In this document: positions 49,623 through 57,378 of the stretch, in pieces
Layout of the letters: the number at the start of each line of letters is the position of its first letter
How positions within the stretch are numbered: the stretch's first letter is position 1
Made by a program: the position numbers and the translations under genes
From: Proteobacteria bacterium UBA6156
GTDB taxonomy: Bacteria; Pseudomonadota; Alphaproteobacteria; UBA2136; UBA6156
Reading direction: 5' to 3'
Assembly: GCA_002422365.1 (NCBI GenBank)
Contig: DIUO01000031.1
Span: 100,187-157,564, forward strand
Length of the DNA stretch: 57,378 bases
Notes under the pieces: generated by a model
Databases searched by the model: none
What the model saw: only the letters and a program-made list of their open reading frames with translations
What the model was told of the DNA's origin: nothing

Positions 49623-50405
49623 CTAACCTGCGGCCATGCGGCTGAACAGCCGAAGGGTGTTGGTGGCGGTGATTTTGGCGGCATGTTCTGTGCTGCATTG
49701 CCACACCCCGGCCAGGGCGGCGCAGGTGTGCGGCAGCAGGTGCGGGGCGTTGCGTTTGCCACGGAAGGGATGTGGCGCCAGATAGGGGGCGTCGGTTTCG
49801 ATCAGGACTTTCTCTTGCGGGAGGGAGGCGGCGATGGTGCGGAGGGTATCCGACTTTTTAAAGCTGAGGATGCCGCTGAAGGAGATGTAGCCGCCGAGCT
49901 GCACCCCCTGCCCGGCCAGCCAGGCGCTGCCGGTGAAGCAGTGGAGGACGAAGGGGACGCCCGGGTGTTCCTTCAGGATGGCGATGGTGTCTTCTTCGGC
50001 GTCGCGGGTGTGAATCACTGCCGGAAGGCCTGCCTTGGCGCAGGCTTGCAGGTGGGTGTGGAAGCTGGCGTGTTGGGCGGCTTTGGGGGAGTTTTCGTAG
50101 TAATAATCCAGCCCGGTTTCGCCTAGGGCGACGACTTGGGGGTGCTGGGCGATGGCGATGAGTTCGGCTTCGGTTATGGGGGCTTCTTCGGCGACGTCTT
50201 GCGGGTGCATTCCGGCAGCCATAGAGACTTGCGGGTGGGCTTGGCAGAATTGGAGGGCGGGTTGCCACTCCTTCCGCCTGCAGGCGATGGTGACGATGCG
50301 GGTGACGCCTGCGGCTTGGGCGGTGGTGAGGAGGAGTTCGGGTGTGAGGGCAGGTTCTTCCGATTGGAAGCGGGGGTGTTGGAGGTGGGTGTGGCTGTCG
50401 ATCAT
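49623..50405 (-). CDS. tatD: TatD-family metal-dependent hydrolase
   Basis: A 260-residue TIM-barrel DNase of the TatD/YcfH family. Full metal set: MIDSHTHL (HxH), AAGMHPQD, VALGETGLDYYY (Glu), PAVIHTRDAEED (His), FVLHCFTGS (His), and LIETDAPYLAPHPFRGKRN (Asp). Family length is normal. In alphaproteobacteria tatD usually lies downstream of metG in the tmk-holB block; here it directly follows holB with a 9-base gap and no metG. Probably a 3'-5' DNase or D-aminoacyl-tRNA hydrolase-like activity; substrate not shown. Confidence 0.93.
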   Translation of the reverse strand: MIDSHTHLQHPRFQSEEPALTPELLLTTAQAAGVTRIVTIACRRKEWQPALQFCQAHPQVSMAAGMHPQDVAEEAPITEAELIAIAQHPQVVALGETGLDYYYENSPKAAQHASFHTHLQACAKAGLPAVIHTRDAEEDTIAILKEHPGVPFVLHCFTGSAWLAGQGVQLGGYISFSGILSFKKSDTLRTIAASLPQEKVLIETDAPYLAPHPFRGKRNAPHLLPHTCAALAGVWQCSTEHAAKITATNTLRLFSRMAAG

Positions 50406-50414
50406 TATCGTGTT

Positions 50415-51347
50415 TTAGTGTTTCGTGTTTTCGTGTTTAGTATTTTGGGATTGGGTTGTGGATTCGTAGATTGTGTGGGCGGTTTGGGCGATGAGGTGGG
50501 TGGGGAGGTTTTTGTCGGCGGCGTCTCGCTGGAGGGTGGCGAGTTTGAAGTAGGCCTCGGCCTGGGCCAGCCCCGGTTGCTGCTGCGCCAGGTGCTGCAT
50601 GAGCAGCCCCACGAAGCCGGGGGTGGTGAGGTTGGGTGCCTGCCCCGCCTGCAACGCCAGAAGGGCGGTTGCGCGGGCCTTGGCCCCTGCCCCCAGCACG
50701 CTGCCGGGGGCGCCGGAGGCGACGGCGGCGAGGGTGGGATCTTCTTTCAGGGATTGGAGGACGAGTTGGGTTTCAGCCAAGCTGAGTGGTTGCAGCGGAA
50801 TGAGGCGGCAGCGGCTGCGGATGGTGGGCAGTGTGGCGGAAAGTTGGTGCGCGATGAGCAGAAAAAAGATGCCGGGGCGCGGTTCTTCCAGCGTTTTAAG
50901 CAATGTGTTGGCGGCTTCGGGCGTCAGGTCTTCTAAGCTATCGACTATCACGGTGCGGGCGGTGTCGGCGGTGCGGAGGAGGGTTTCCAACAGCTCTTGC
51001 ACTTGTTTGATGCCGATGGATTTTTTGCCGTCGAGCGGAGCGAGGATGTGGTAGTCCGGGCAGCTTTCGGCTTGGATTTGGGCGTATTGGGGGCTGGAGG
51101 TGTTGAATGCGAGGGGCCCTTGCTCGGGTGCAGCTTCGGTGGGGGTGCCGAACATGTCGACTTCGGTGCTTGCAGCCTGTGCCGGGCCGCAGATGAGGCG
51201 CAGCGCGAGGTGCTGCGCCAGCAGCCGCTTGCCGACGCCCTGCGGGCCGTGGAGCAGGATGGCGTGGGGGAAGCGGCCGGACTCCAGCAGCTTGGCCAGC
51301 TGGGTTTGGGTGGCGTGGTGGCCAATGAGGGGTGGGCAAAGAGACAT
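50415..51347 (-). CDS. holB: DNA polymerase III delta' subunit
   Basis: A 310-residue clamp-loader subunit. The N-terminal AAA+ domain has LIGHHATQTQL, then the P-loop LHGPQGVGKRLLAQ (residues 32-45) where the usual Ser/Thr after GK is Arg, as in ATP-inactive delta' proteins. An SRC-like motif is in IRSRCRLIPLQPLS. The expected zinc Cys set is reduced. It works with DnaX and HolA to load the beta clamp. Gene order tmk-holB-tatD is that of many alphaproteobacteria. The C-terminus ends in a Thr/Gln/Asn/His tail made from GTGTTT-type repeats. Confidence 0.88.
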   Translation of the reverse strand: MSLCPPLIGHHATQTQLAKLLESGRFPHAILLHGPQGVGKRLLAQHLALRLICGPAQAASTEVDMFGTPTEAAPEQGPLAFNTSSPQYAQIQAESCPDYHILAPLDGKKSIGIKQVQELLETLLRTADTARTVIVDSLEDLTPEAANTLLKTLEEPRPGIFFLLIAHQLSATLPTIRSRCRLIPLQPLSLAETQLVLQSLKEDPTLAAVASGAPGSVLGAGAKARATALLALQAGQAPNLTTPGFVGLLMQHLAQQQPGLAQAEAYFKLATLQRDAADKNLPTHLIAQTAHTIYESTTQSQNTKHENTKH

Positions 51348-51386
51348 GCCGCCATCTTAGCAGATGGCGGCATGGGGGGCGAGATG

Positions 51387-52028
51387 TTATGCGGCCATGA
51401 GTCGCTCGACGTGAGGGCGAATCTCGGCAAAAACATCGTTGGGCGGCTGGTTGCCATTGATGACGACGACGTTGGGAAGCTCTTTGTAGTAAAGATAGCC
51501 TTCGCGGATGCGCTTTTTTTCCTGCAAGTCCATGTCGTCGTAGCGGCGACCTTCACCACGGTCGGCACGGGTGCGGGCCAGCGAGACTTCCGGCGGGATG
51601 TCGAGCAGCAGAGTGAGGTCGGGCCAGGCAGGCCGCAGTACCGGCAACATCATATCTTCCATTTGCTGCCATTCGATCCATTCGGTTGGAGACCTAAGGG
51701 AGTAGCCCTGATAGGCAAAGATACCGAGATTGAAGCGGTCGCTGACAAGTGAGGTGCCACTTGCGAGAGTGGGCAGAATTACCTGTTCAATCATATCTAC
51801 CTTGATGGCGGCGAAGAGCAGAAATTCGCTGCGGCGGGAGAGCCCGTTGGGGTAGGACTCTGGGTTTTTGAGTATGGGGCGCAGGTAGTGGCCGAGAGGC
51901 CCACTTTCGGGGTCCTTCGCTTGCCGCACCTTGTGACCTAAAGATTCGATAAGTTGTGTGACGCGAGGGGCTTGCGTGGTTTTACCCGCGCCGTTCATCC
52001 CCTCTAGGACGACAAATTTGCCTTTCAT
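51387..52028 (-). CDS. tmk: Thymidylate kinase-like protein (copy 1)
   Basis: A 213-residue P-loop kinase. I start at ATG 52028 with AAGGA upstream. P-loop EGMNGAGKTTQ (Lys16) is normal in shape. DPESGPLGHYLRPILKNPES corresponds to the REPGGTPxG segment, LVSDRFNLGIFAYQGY to the DR(Y/F)..S..AYQG motif, and LTLLLDIPPEVSLART to the DLxP..AL.R strand. It lacks the usual first Arg of REPGG, so it is a divergent TMK that may act on another nucleotide. TMK phosphorylates dTMP to dTDP. It sits in the usual tmk place upstream of holB. Confidence 0.85.
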   Translation of the reverse strand: MKGKFVVLEGMNGAGKTTQAPRVTQLIESLGHKVRQAKDPESGPLGHYLRPILKNPESYPNGLSRRSEFLLFAAIKVDMIEQVILPTLASGTSLVSDRFNLGIFAYQGYSLRSPTEWIEWQQMEDMMLPVLRPAWPDLTLLLDIPPEVSLARTRADRGEGRRYDDMDLQEKKRIREGYLYYKELPNVVVINGNQPPNDVFAEIRPHVERLMAA

Positions 52029-52095
52029 GGGATGTTCCTTTGCAGAGCATTGAAGATGTATTTGTATACTATGATACGGATTTGGTGGCAAGCCG

Positions 52096-52120
52096 AAAGG
52101 GCGGCACGGGGCCGCCCTTT
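52096..52120 (-). terminator. Hairpin between the two minus-strand genes
   Basis: Perfect 10-bp stem AAAGGGCGGC / GCCGCCCTTT with an ACGGG loop, between the membrane protein stop (52141) and the tmk copy 1 start (52028). On the minus strand it is followed by CGGC, with no T-run; on the plus strand TTT is in the stem. Partial terminator or processing site. Confidence 0.55.
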
Positions 52121-52140
52121 GGGATTACGTTGGTGAGGGC

Positions 52141-52662
52141 TTAGAAGCCCCAAGCGGTGAGCCGCTGGTTGATGCGGCGGCGGCGGCGTTTATCGCGCTC
52201 TTGGATGTACATCATCCAGCGGTGCTCCCTTTTCTGGGGTAGCCACATGGTGAAGATGCAGAGGAATGTCCAAGACAACGTGGGCGGGACATAGAAGACG
52301 AGCCACAACAATGTGCGCAGCATGCGTTGGGGGCTGCTGCCCCACGCGATGAAGGCCCGGGTGTTGCGCCGGATGAACATGGCCAATGCCCGATAGAATA
52401 CAGGCCAGCGGTTGTGGGCGCGCGGGAGGATGAGCAGAAGGAGAACACCTACAACGAACCATGCCATGCCGAGAGGTATGAAAAGACCCATATGCTCGGC
52501 CATAAACGGCATGTAGCCTGTTTGCCCCGGTGAGTATGGGGTGATTATGAGCGGAATATAGCTGATGGGATATAAAATGATACCGAACAGCACCAGCAGA
52601 TTGGCAAGAATGCGCAGGCTGAGAGGGACTGTGTTGAAGCGTTTTTCAGAAGCGGGGGTCAT
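52141..52662 (-). CDS. Small polytopic membrane protein, unknown
   Basis: A 173-residue protein with three clear membrane segments (LRILANLLVLFGIILYPISY; LFIPLGMAWFVVGVLLLLIL; LLWLVFYVPPTLSWTFLCIF) and a very basic C-terminal tail (RDKRRRRRINQRL). I use ATG 52662 (AAGGA upstream) over the in-frame upstream extension, which runs into tmk copy 2. It lies between two thymidylate-kinase-like genes in the same direction. No family recognised; a structural membrane protein or transporter fragment. Confidence 0.6.
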   Translation of the reverse strand: MTPASEKRFNTVPLSLRILANLLVLFGIILYPISYIPLIITPYSPGQTGYMPFMAEHMGLFIPLGMAWFVVGVLLLLILPRAHNRWPVFYRALAMFIRRNTRAFIAWGSSPQRMLRTLLWLVFYVPPTLSWTFLCIFTMWLPQKREHRWMMYIQERDKRRRRRINQRLTAWGF

Positions 52663-52741
52663 ACCGCAATCCTTTTCTGAAACGAGGAATGATGACTTAA
52701 TTAACACGCTTAGCGGAAATTTTGCAAGGTGCTTGAGTAAG

Positions 52742-53389
52742 TTAGAGGCTGGGTTGGAGGTTGGTGCCGAAGCGGGTGTTGATGGCGGTGAGGATGGCGT
52801 TGTGGACAGTGGCTTTGTCGGCGTTGGCATCGATAATCTGGTAGGGTTTGCCCGTAAGCGAGACTTCTTTCAGCAATGCATTACGGACGCGCTCTTGCAG
52901 GGGCAGCCCTTCGCGTTCGAAGCGGTCAAGATTATCTTCGCCCTTCTGGATGGATTTGCGCGCCATGCCGACTTCCGGGGCGACATCGAGGATCAGGTAG
53001 AAGTCTGGCGCGCGTTCCATTGCCGCGTTTTGCATGGTACGGCAGAGGTCGATATCCATCCCCTTTCCGTAAGCCTGATAGGCAAGAGTGGTGAGTGGTG
53101 AACGGTGGGTGATGACCCAGCGCCCTTCCGCCAGCGCCGGTTGGGTATAGGTGATGTTGGCCTTGTTGCGGGCGGCTGTCCAAAGGCAGGCTTCGGCAAA
53201 GGCGGACCAACGGTTAGCGTCGCCTTTGGTGGCCATATCGTACAACACTTTGCCGTCATCGGTTGCGTGGGGTTCGTTGATGATTTGGCAGGGTATGTCG
53301 GCGGCAGCAAAGGCTTTGACGAGAAGGTCGGCCTGAAAGTCTTTGCCTGCTCCGTCGGCGCTGTCGATGGCGATGTAAGCTGCTTTCAT
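52742..53389 (-). CDS. Thymidylate kinase-like protein (copy 2), atypical P-loop
   Basis: A 215-residue TMK-type protein. I start at ATG 53389; longer frames lie inside dacC. Its P-loop reads DSADGAGKDFQAD (Lys16, then Asp17 in place of Thr/Ser), with Phe18 in the next place. Other features: INEPHATDDGKVLYDMATKG (in place of REPGGT.GE), AEGRWVITHRSPLTTLAYQA (TMK: DRY..SxxAYQG), and FYLILDVAPEVGMARK. The last 70 residues are intact. The changed Walker A means its catalysis is uncertain; it may be a regulatory paralogue or use a different phosphoryl donor mode. Second tmk-like gene in one operon. Confidence 0.75.
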   Translation of the reverse strand: MKAAYIAIDSADGAGKDFQADLLVKAFAAADIPCQIINEPHATDDGKVLYDMATKGDANRWSAFAEACLWTAARNKANITYTQPALAEGRWVITHRSPLTTLAYQAYGKGMDIDLCRTMQNAAMERAPDFYLILDVAPEVGMARKSIQKGEDNLDRFEREGLPLQERVRNALLKEVSLTGKPYQIIDANADKATVHNAILTAINTRFGTNLQPSL

Positions 53390-53399
53390 GCCCCCGGCC

Positions 53400-54548
53400 C
53401 TAGAAACCAAAGTTGCTGGCGAGGGTTTGGACGAAGCGGCCGAGGAAGCCTGCGCGCGCGACGGGGTGTTGCACGACAAGAGCCTCGGTGAAGGTTTGGC
53501 CGGATGGCAGGGTGACTTTGAGCTCGCCCACGGGTTGGTCGGCGGCCAAAGGTGCCACCAAAGGCTTGTTGTAGGTGATGCTGGCGGTGATTTGGCCGGG
53601 GCTGGTGCGGCTGAGGAAGACATTCAGCGGCTTGGCAACGGTGAGATTAACCCGGCCTGCGCTGCCGTGCCAGACGGGGATGTTTTCGGCCAGCACGTCT
53701 CCTGGCTGGAACAGCGTGCGGGTGGCGTGGGTGGCGTAGAAGGTGCGGTAGGCTTGGAGGGATTGGCCCTCCCGCGCGCTGAAGCCGTTGGTGCCCATGA
53801 CGACGACGACGAGGCGCTCGCCGTTTTGCTCGGCAGTGGAGGCGAGGTGGTAGCCGCTCTCTTCCGTGTGGCCGGTTTTACCGGCGTCGATACCGATACC
53901 CGCGTGCAGCAGGCCGTTGCGGTTTTGCTGGCGGATGTTGTTCCAGGTGAATTCTTCTTCGGCCAGGAAGTGCTTGTATTGCGGGAAGTCTCGGAAAATG
54001 GCGGTGAGGAGCATGGCGATGTCGTGAGCGGTGGTGCGTTGCGCCGGGTGCGGCATGCCGCTGGCGTTGCGGAAGGTGGTGTTGACCATGCCGAGTTGCT
54101 TGGCTTTGGTGTTCATCATTTCGGCGAAGCCGTCTTCGGTGCCGCCAAGTTTTTCGGCCATGGCCACGCAGGCGTCATTCCCGCTGACAATGGAGATGCC
54201 TTTGATGAGCATTTCGACGGGGACTTCTTTGCCGACCTCGATAAACATTTTGCTGCCGCCGGTGCGCCAGGCTTTCTCGGACACTGTGACGGGGGTGGTG
54301 AGTTGGAGGCGGTCTTCTTGCAGAGCCTCGAACGTGAGGTAGAGAGTCATCAGCTTGGTGAGGCTGGCGGGGCCTGCGAGGGTATCGGCATTGACGCTGG
54401 AGAGCACCGTGCCGGTGGCGGGGTGGTAGACGAATTGGGCCTGGGTGTAGGTGGGCTGGGCTTCGGCCTCTGGCTGGGTGGGTGAGGTTTGCGCCAGGGC
54501 GGCGTGGGTGAAAGTGAGGGCCAGGAGCGTGAAGAGGATGCGTGTCAT
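53400..54548 (-). CDS. D-alanyl-D-alanine carboxypeptidase (penicillin-binding protein, DacC-type)
   Basis: A 382-residue exported low-mass PBP. The signal peptide is MTRILFTLLALTFTHAALAQ; I start at ATG 54548. Catalytic motifs: SLTK (Ser62, Lys65), SGN (Ser122-Asn124), and KTG (Lys224-Gly226). The C-terminal beta domain (about 275-382) includes a membrane-associating end (FLGRFVQTLASNFGF). It trims the terminal D-Ala from peptidoglycan peptides. In alphaproteobacteria it precedes tmk, as here. Confidence 0.93.
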   Translation of the reverse strand: MTRILFTLLALTFTHAALAQTSPTQPEAEAQPTYTQAQFVYHPATGTVLSSVNADTLAGPASLTKLMTLYLTFEALQEDRLQLTTPVTVSEKAWRTGGSKMFIEVGKEVPVEMLIKGISIVSGNDACVAMAEKLGGTEDGFAEMMNTKAKQLGMVNTTFRNASGMPHPAQRTTAHDIAMLLTAIFRDFPQYKHFLAEEEFTWNNIRQQNRNGLLHAGIGIDAGKTGHTEESGYHLASTAEQNGERLVVVVMGTNGFSAREGQSLQAYRTFYATHATRTLFQPGDVLAENIPVWHGSAGRVNLTVAKPLNVFLSRTSPGQITASITYNKPLVAPLAADQPVGELKVTLPSGQTFTEALVVQHPVARAGFLGRFVQTLASNFGF

Positions 54549-54656
54549 GGGGGGTAAGGTACGGGAAAAGGGGGTGGGTAACAAGTTGGAAGCCGCTTGT
54601 GAGGCTTAAGGTTTGGGCAGTGGTGGGGGGGGTGGGCGTTGGAAGGGGGATCTTTG

Positions 54657-54767
54657 ATTTCCAGGAAGTGCCTGGGATGGGTAGGGGTGGTGCCTGGTCG
54701 GACATAGGCACCAAGAAACGGGGCCCCTACCCCGTTTGCTTGGGCCTCTGTTCCCGCAAGGCACGGT
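54657..54767. repeat. Palindromic interspersed repeat, copy D
   Basis: Same frame as copy C at 35351 (ATTTCCAGGAAGTGC, GGGATGG, GGGGTGGTGCC; end GGCACGGT), with a different inner hairpin, AAACGGGG / CCCCGTTT inside CCAAG / CTTGG. It fills the gap between dacC and rlpA, in which no gene is seen. Confidence 0.65.
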
Positions 54768-54804
54768 TTCCCGCTAGTTTATTGGGGCCGGGTTGTTGGG
54801 TGGG

Positions 54805-55761
54805 TTAGTCGTCGACTTTGAGTTGGGCTTCGGGGAAGCCGGCTTCCAGTGCTTTTTGGAGGGCGGCGTCGGCGTCGGCAACGCTGTGGAAGGGGCCGGC
54901 GCGGACGCGGAGGAGGCTTTGGCCGCCAGCTTCGAATTGGCTGAGGGCGGCGGTGTCGAAGGTTTCGCTTAACTTTTGCATTTGCGCGGTGGCGTTGGTT
55001 TGGCTGCTGTAGGCCCCCACTTGCACGTAGACGAAGGTTTTGTTGAGGGGTTTGGTGTTGGTGACGACGCGTTTTTCGAACGGGGGTGGCTTGGGCAGGC
55101 TGGTGGCCGGGGGCGGTGCGGCCTGCGCCAGATGGGGTTGGGGCGTGAAGGTGCCGAGGGTTTCTTCCTCGACACTGCCGGTACCGACGCTGGGGAGGCG
55201 TTCGGCGCGGATGTCGTTCCCCACCAGTTGCGGCGCCTTATAGTAGCCGCCACGGTAGCCGCCTGCTACGTGGTGGGGGCCGCCGATGGCCTCGACCTGC
55301 ACGGGGGCGGTGCCGTAGCGCACCATATCCAGCGATTGGGCGGCGGCGTAGGAGAGGTCGATAATGCGGCCACGGACGAAGGGGCCGCGATCGTTGATTT
55401 TGACGACTACGCTTTTGCCGTTTTCTAAGTTAGTCACCCGCGCGATGGTGGGTAGGGGGAGGGTTTTGTGGGCGGCGGTGAAAGCGTACATGTTGTAGCA
55501 CTCGCCGTTGGCGGAGGGCTTGCTGTGGAAGTCTTCTCCGTACCAGCTGGCGATGCCTTTTTCCGAGTAGTCGAGGCTTTCTTTCTGGGGGCTGTAGCGG
55601 ATGCCATCGACAATGTAGGGATTGCCGACTTTGAGGTGGCCTTCGGCGACGCAGGTGGGGGCGTCGGCTTTTTTCAGCAAATGGCTGCCGACCTGCACCT
55701 GGGTGCAACCGGCTACGAGGTAAGAGGCTATGAGGGTAAGAGGTAGGAGGTAGCTGCGCAT
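54805..55761 (-). CDS. rlpA: RlpA-family septal ring lytic transglycosylase with SPOR domain
   Basis: A 318-residue outer-membrane lipoprotein (lipobox LVAGC at residues 15-19). A DPBB domain spans about 60-155: KGIASWYGEDFHSKPSANGE, YNMYAFTAAHKTLPLPTIAR, VVKINDRGPFVRGRIIDLSY with the catalytic Asp/His set. A linker rich in Pro follows, and a SPOR domain at about 240-318 (VYVQVGAYSSQTNATAQMQK) that binds denuded peptidoglycan at the septum. Length and layout are standard. It lies between mltB and dacC, so three peptidoglycan enzymes are co-oriented. Confidence 0.93.
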   Translation of the reverse strand: MRSYLLPLTLIASYLVAGCTQVQVGSHLLKKADAPTCVAEGHLKVGNPYIVDGIRYSPQKESLDYSEKGIASWYGEDFHSKPSANGECYNMYAFTAAHKTLPLPTIARVTNLENGKSVVVKINDRGPFVRGRIIDLSYAAAQSLDMVRYGTAPVQVEAIGGPHHVAGGYRGGYYKAPQLVGNDIRAERLPSVGTGSVEEETLGTFTPQPHLAQAAPPPATSLPKPPPFEKRVVTNTKPLNKTFVYVQVGAYSSQTNATAQMQKLSETFDTAALSQFEAGGQSLLRVRAGPFHSVADADAALQKALEAGFPEAQLKVDD

Positions 55762-55779
55762 GGGGTTTGCTTTGTGAGG

Positions 55780-56784
55780 TTATTCGGTTTCGAGGGAGTC
55801 GGCCAGGGCGAGGACAGACCAGGCGAAGTAGGAGGAGTTGTTCCAGCTGAGAATGACGCTGAAGTTGGGGCCGAGGAGGTGTGCGGGGGCGTCTTCCTGC
55901 GGTTTGTAATAGCGCAGTTTGGTGCTGGCGGGCAGGTTGGCGGGGGCTTTGAAGCCGCGCTTCTTCCAATACGACAGCGGGTGCTGGGGGGAGAGGCCGC
56001 GGGAGTTGAGGTCCAGCCCTTCGGCCTTGAATGTGGTGGGTAACGTGTAGCGCCAGGCTTGGCCGGATTGCCAGCCGCGTTTGGAGAGATAGGTGGCGGC
56101 GGAAGCGAAGACGTCGGCCTCGTTGCTCCAGATATCGGCGATACCGTCGCCGTCGCCGTCTGCCCCGTAGGCCAGCCAGCTGCTGGGCATAAACTGGCAT
56201 TGGCCCATGGCCCCTGCCCAGCTGCCGAGGAGTTTATCGGGCTCCTTTCCGGTTTGCTCCACGACCTTTAACGCAGCGAAGGTTTCTTTGCGGAAGTAGT
56301 CGGGGCGGTGGGACTTCCAGGCCAGGGTGGCGAGGGCGGGGATGACCGGGTGGGAGCCCTGGACTTCGCCGAAGCGGGATTCGATCCCCCACAAAGCCAC
56401 CACTACGCTTGCCGAGACGCCGGTGCGGGCGGCGGTGGCGGAGAGGTCTTGTGCGTGGGCGGCCAAATTGGCGCGGCCGCGCATAATGCGGGTGCTGGTG
56501 AGCATGCTGCCGGTGTATTCGGCGAAGGTGCGGACGGATTCCGGTTGGGATTTTTCCGACTGCAAAACCTGGGGCACGGGGGCGATGGTGCCGCTGAAGG
56601 CGGCGTCCAACATGGCGGGGCTGTGGCCTTTTTGGGCGGCTTCTTTACGGAGTTGGGCGTAGAAGCGTTGGAAGTCAGGGTTTGTTTTGGCTTGGGCTGG
56701 AACGGGCGCACTGGTGGTAGCACAGGCCGCCAGGGCCAGGGCTGCGAGAGTGAGGGCGGAGTTACGGAGAGTCATGTTCACCAT
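55780..56784 (-). CDS. mltB: Membrane-bound lytic murein transglycosylase B
   Basis: A 334-residue lipoprotein (lipobox ALAAC near residue 21) of the MltB family. Conserved region WGIESRFGEVQGSHPVIPAL with the catalytic Glu, GSWAGAMGQCQFMPSSWLAY, ADIWSNEADVFASAATYLSK, and a C-terminal SYFAWSVLALADSLE end. It cleaves glycan strands to 1,6-anhydro ends. An ATG at 56775 (MTLRN) is an alternative start. It is the first gene of the leftward envelope block. Confidence 0.93.
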   Translation of the reverse strand: MVNMTLRNSALTLAALALAACATTSAPVPAQAKTNPDFQRFYAQLRKEAAQKGHSPAMLDAAFSGTIAPVPQVLQSEKSQPESVRTFAEYTGSMLTSTRIMRGRANLAAHAQDLSATAARTGVSASVVVALWGIESRFGEVQGSHPVIPALATLAWKSHRPDYFRKETFAALKVVEQTGKEPDKLLGSWAGAMGQCQFMPSSWLAYGADGDGDGIADIWSNEADVFASAATYLSKRGWQSGQAWRYTLPTTFKAEGLDLNSRGLSPQHPLSYWKKRGFKAPANLPASTKLRYYKPQEDAPAHLLGPNFSVILSWNNSSYFAWSVLALADSLETE

Positions 56785-56949
56785 GCTACCAAATGAGAGC
56801 GGTTTGGCGAGGGGCGAGTGAGGCCCCCTGCCCTTTTTAAGGGATTTTTGAGGGGCCAGAGCGCGCTTTAGGGGTGGGGGTGGTGCAGTTTTGCGGCTTG
56901 GGGCGCTGTGGGAGTGATGGGATTGTCATCAGCCCCCGTTTAGAAACCC

Positions 56950-56978
56950 TTGGCGGCTGGCGCGTGTTGTTGTATGTC
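56950..56978 (+). promoter_or_regulatory. Promoter of the tRNA-Ser genes
   Basis: TTGGCG (56950-56955), 17 bases, then TATGTC (56973-56978), 7 bases before tRNA-Ser. The remaining gap (56785-56949) shows only a weak nested hairpin (GGCCCCCTG...GAGGGGCC). Confidence 0.45.
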
Positions 56979-56985
56979 AGCAGGT

Positions 56986-57073
56986 GGAAGCGTGGCAGAG
57001 TGGTCTAATGCGCCGGTCTCGAAAACCGGTTGGGTGCAAGCCCTCGGGGGTTCGAATCCCCCCGCTTCCGCCA
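56986..57073 (+). tRNA. tRNA-Ser (anticodon CGA)
   Basis: An 88-base class II tRNA: acceptor GGAAGCG / CGCTTCC, anticodon loop CTCGAAA, long variable arm, T loop TTCGAAT, discriminator G and encoded CCA. Confidence 0.95.
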
Positions 57074-57078
57074 AATGC

Positions 57079-57166
57079 GGAGGAATGGCAGAGTGGTCGA
57101 ATGCGTCGGTCTTGAAAACCGAAGAACCGCAAGGTTCCGTGGGTTCGAATCCTACTTCCTCCGCCA
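57079..57166 (+). tRNA. tRNA-Ser (anticodon TGA)
   Basis: An 88-base class II tRNA: acceptor GGAGGAA / TTCCTCC, anticodon loop CTTGAAA, long variable arm (GAACCGCAAGGTTC), T loop TTCGAAT, discriminator G and encoded CCA. It lies 5 bases after the other tRNA-Ser. Confidence 0.95.
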
Positions 57167-57224
57167 TTTATTTTAGCGTTACTTCTGGACAGACTGGGCT
57201 ATTGCTATTACAAACGCCGCAGTT

Positions 57225-57301
<77 letters not shown>

Positions 57302-57308
57302 TTATTTC

Positions 57309-57347
57309 AAGGCTTGTCGGTTTTTGACCGACAAGCCTTTGCTTTTT
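57309..57347 (+). terminator. Rho-independent terminator after tRNA-Pro
   Basis: A 13-bp perfect stem AAGGCTTGTCGGT / ACCGACAAGCCTT with loop TTTTG, followed by TGCTTTTT, 7 bases beyond the tRNA end. Confidence 0.9.
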
Positions 57348-57378
57348 GCGCTCAGCCCGCCAATTTGTTCCCGGCATG

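Overview
The window looks like alphaproteobacterial DNA in two parts that meet at a tRNA-Arg(ACG) gene at 32671-32747. The right part is chromosome: its block mltB-rlpA-dacC-tmk-holB-tatD is an alphaproteobacterial gene order, with tRNA-Ser and tRNA-Pro genes beyond it. The left part is the right-hand portion of an integrated conjugative element (ICE) or plasmid-like element. The 3' end of the tRNA-Arg faces it, which fits integration at that tRNA. I cannot name the genus.

Element, 1 to about 32670. A conjugative type IV secretion operon enters from the left edge: virB8 (partial), virB9, virB10, a secreted Cys-repeat protein, virB11 and virD4. A visibly AT-richer three-gene operon with its own promoter (7120-10378) follows. 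It ends in an 825-residue protein with a zinc ribbon and a PD-(D/E)xK-like nuclease motif and is the best candidate here for an undescribed, possibly anti-phage, system. Two more element genes follow (10551-11544). Next comes a large metal-resistance cargo. It has a czcCBA-type divalent-cation RND efflux operon, then a truncated CDF transporter, a DUF2147 protein and a MerR-family regulator, with near-identical MerR-type operators in front of each set. A leftward operon of small secreted proteins, an outer-membrane barrel, and MerP-like and MerT-like proteins comes next. The rightward copper set is copA (multicopper oxidase), copB, a cupredoxin-CusF fusion, cytochrome b561, csoR behind a 36-bp perfect palindrome, a Cu P1B-ATPase and a leftward DUF305 membrane protein. 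The element ends with parB, two small genes, an excisionase-like HTH gene, and an AT-rich end with GGTACC repeats beside the tRNA.

Chromosome, 32671-57378. Genes: a short prepilin peptidase, a short CCA-adding-enzyme-like protein, a SleB-like hydrolase, gltX, comEC and rpe; a polysaccharide-type set (nucleotide-sugar dehydrogenase, two-domain oxidoreductase, asnB); an entericidin; hicBA; pheA; terC. On the minus strand the replication/envelope block then carries tatD plus a degenerate TatD-like paralogue, holB, two divergent thymidylate-kinase-like genes, a D,D-carboxypeptidase, rlpA and mltB. The chromosomal gaps hold palindromic repeats with variable inner hairpins and a 176-bp near-complete palindrome resembling a MITE that touches the gltX stop codon.
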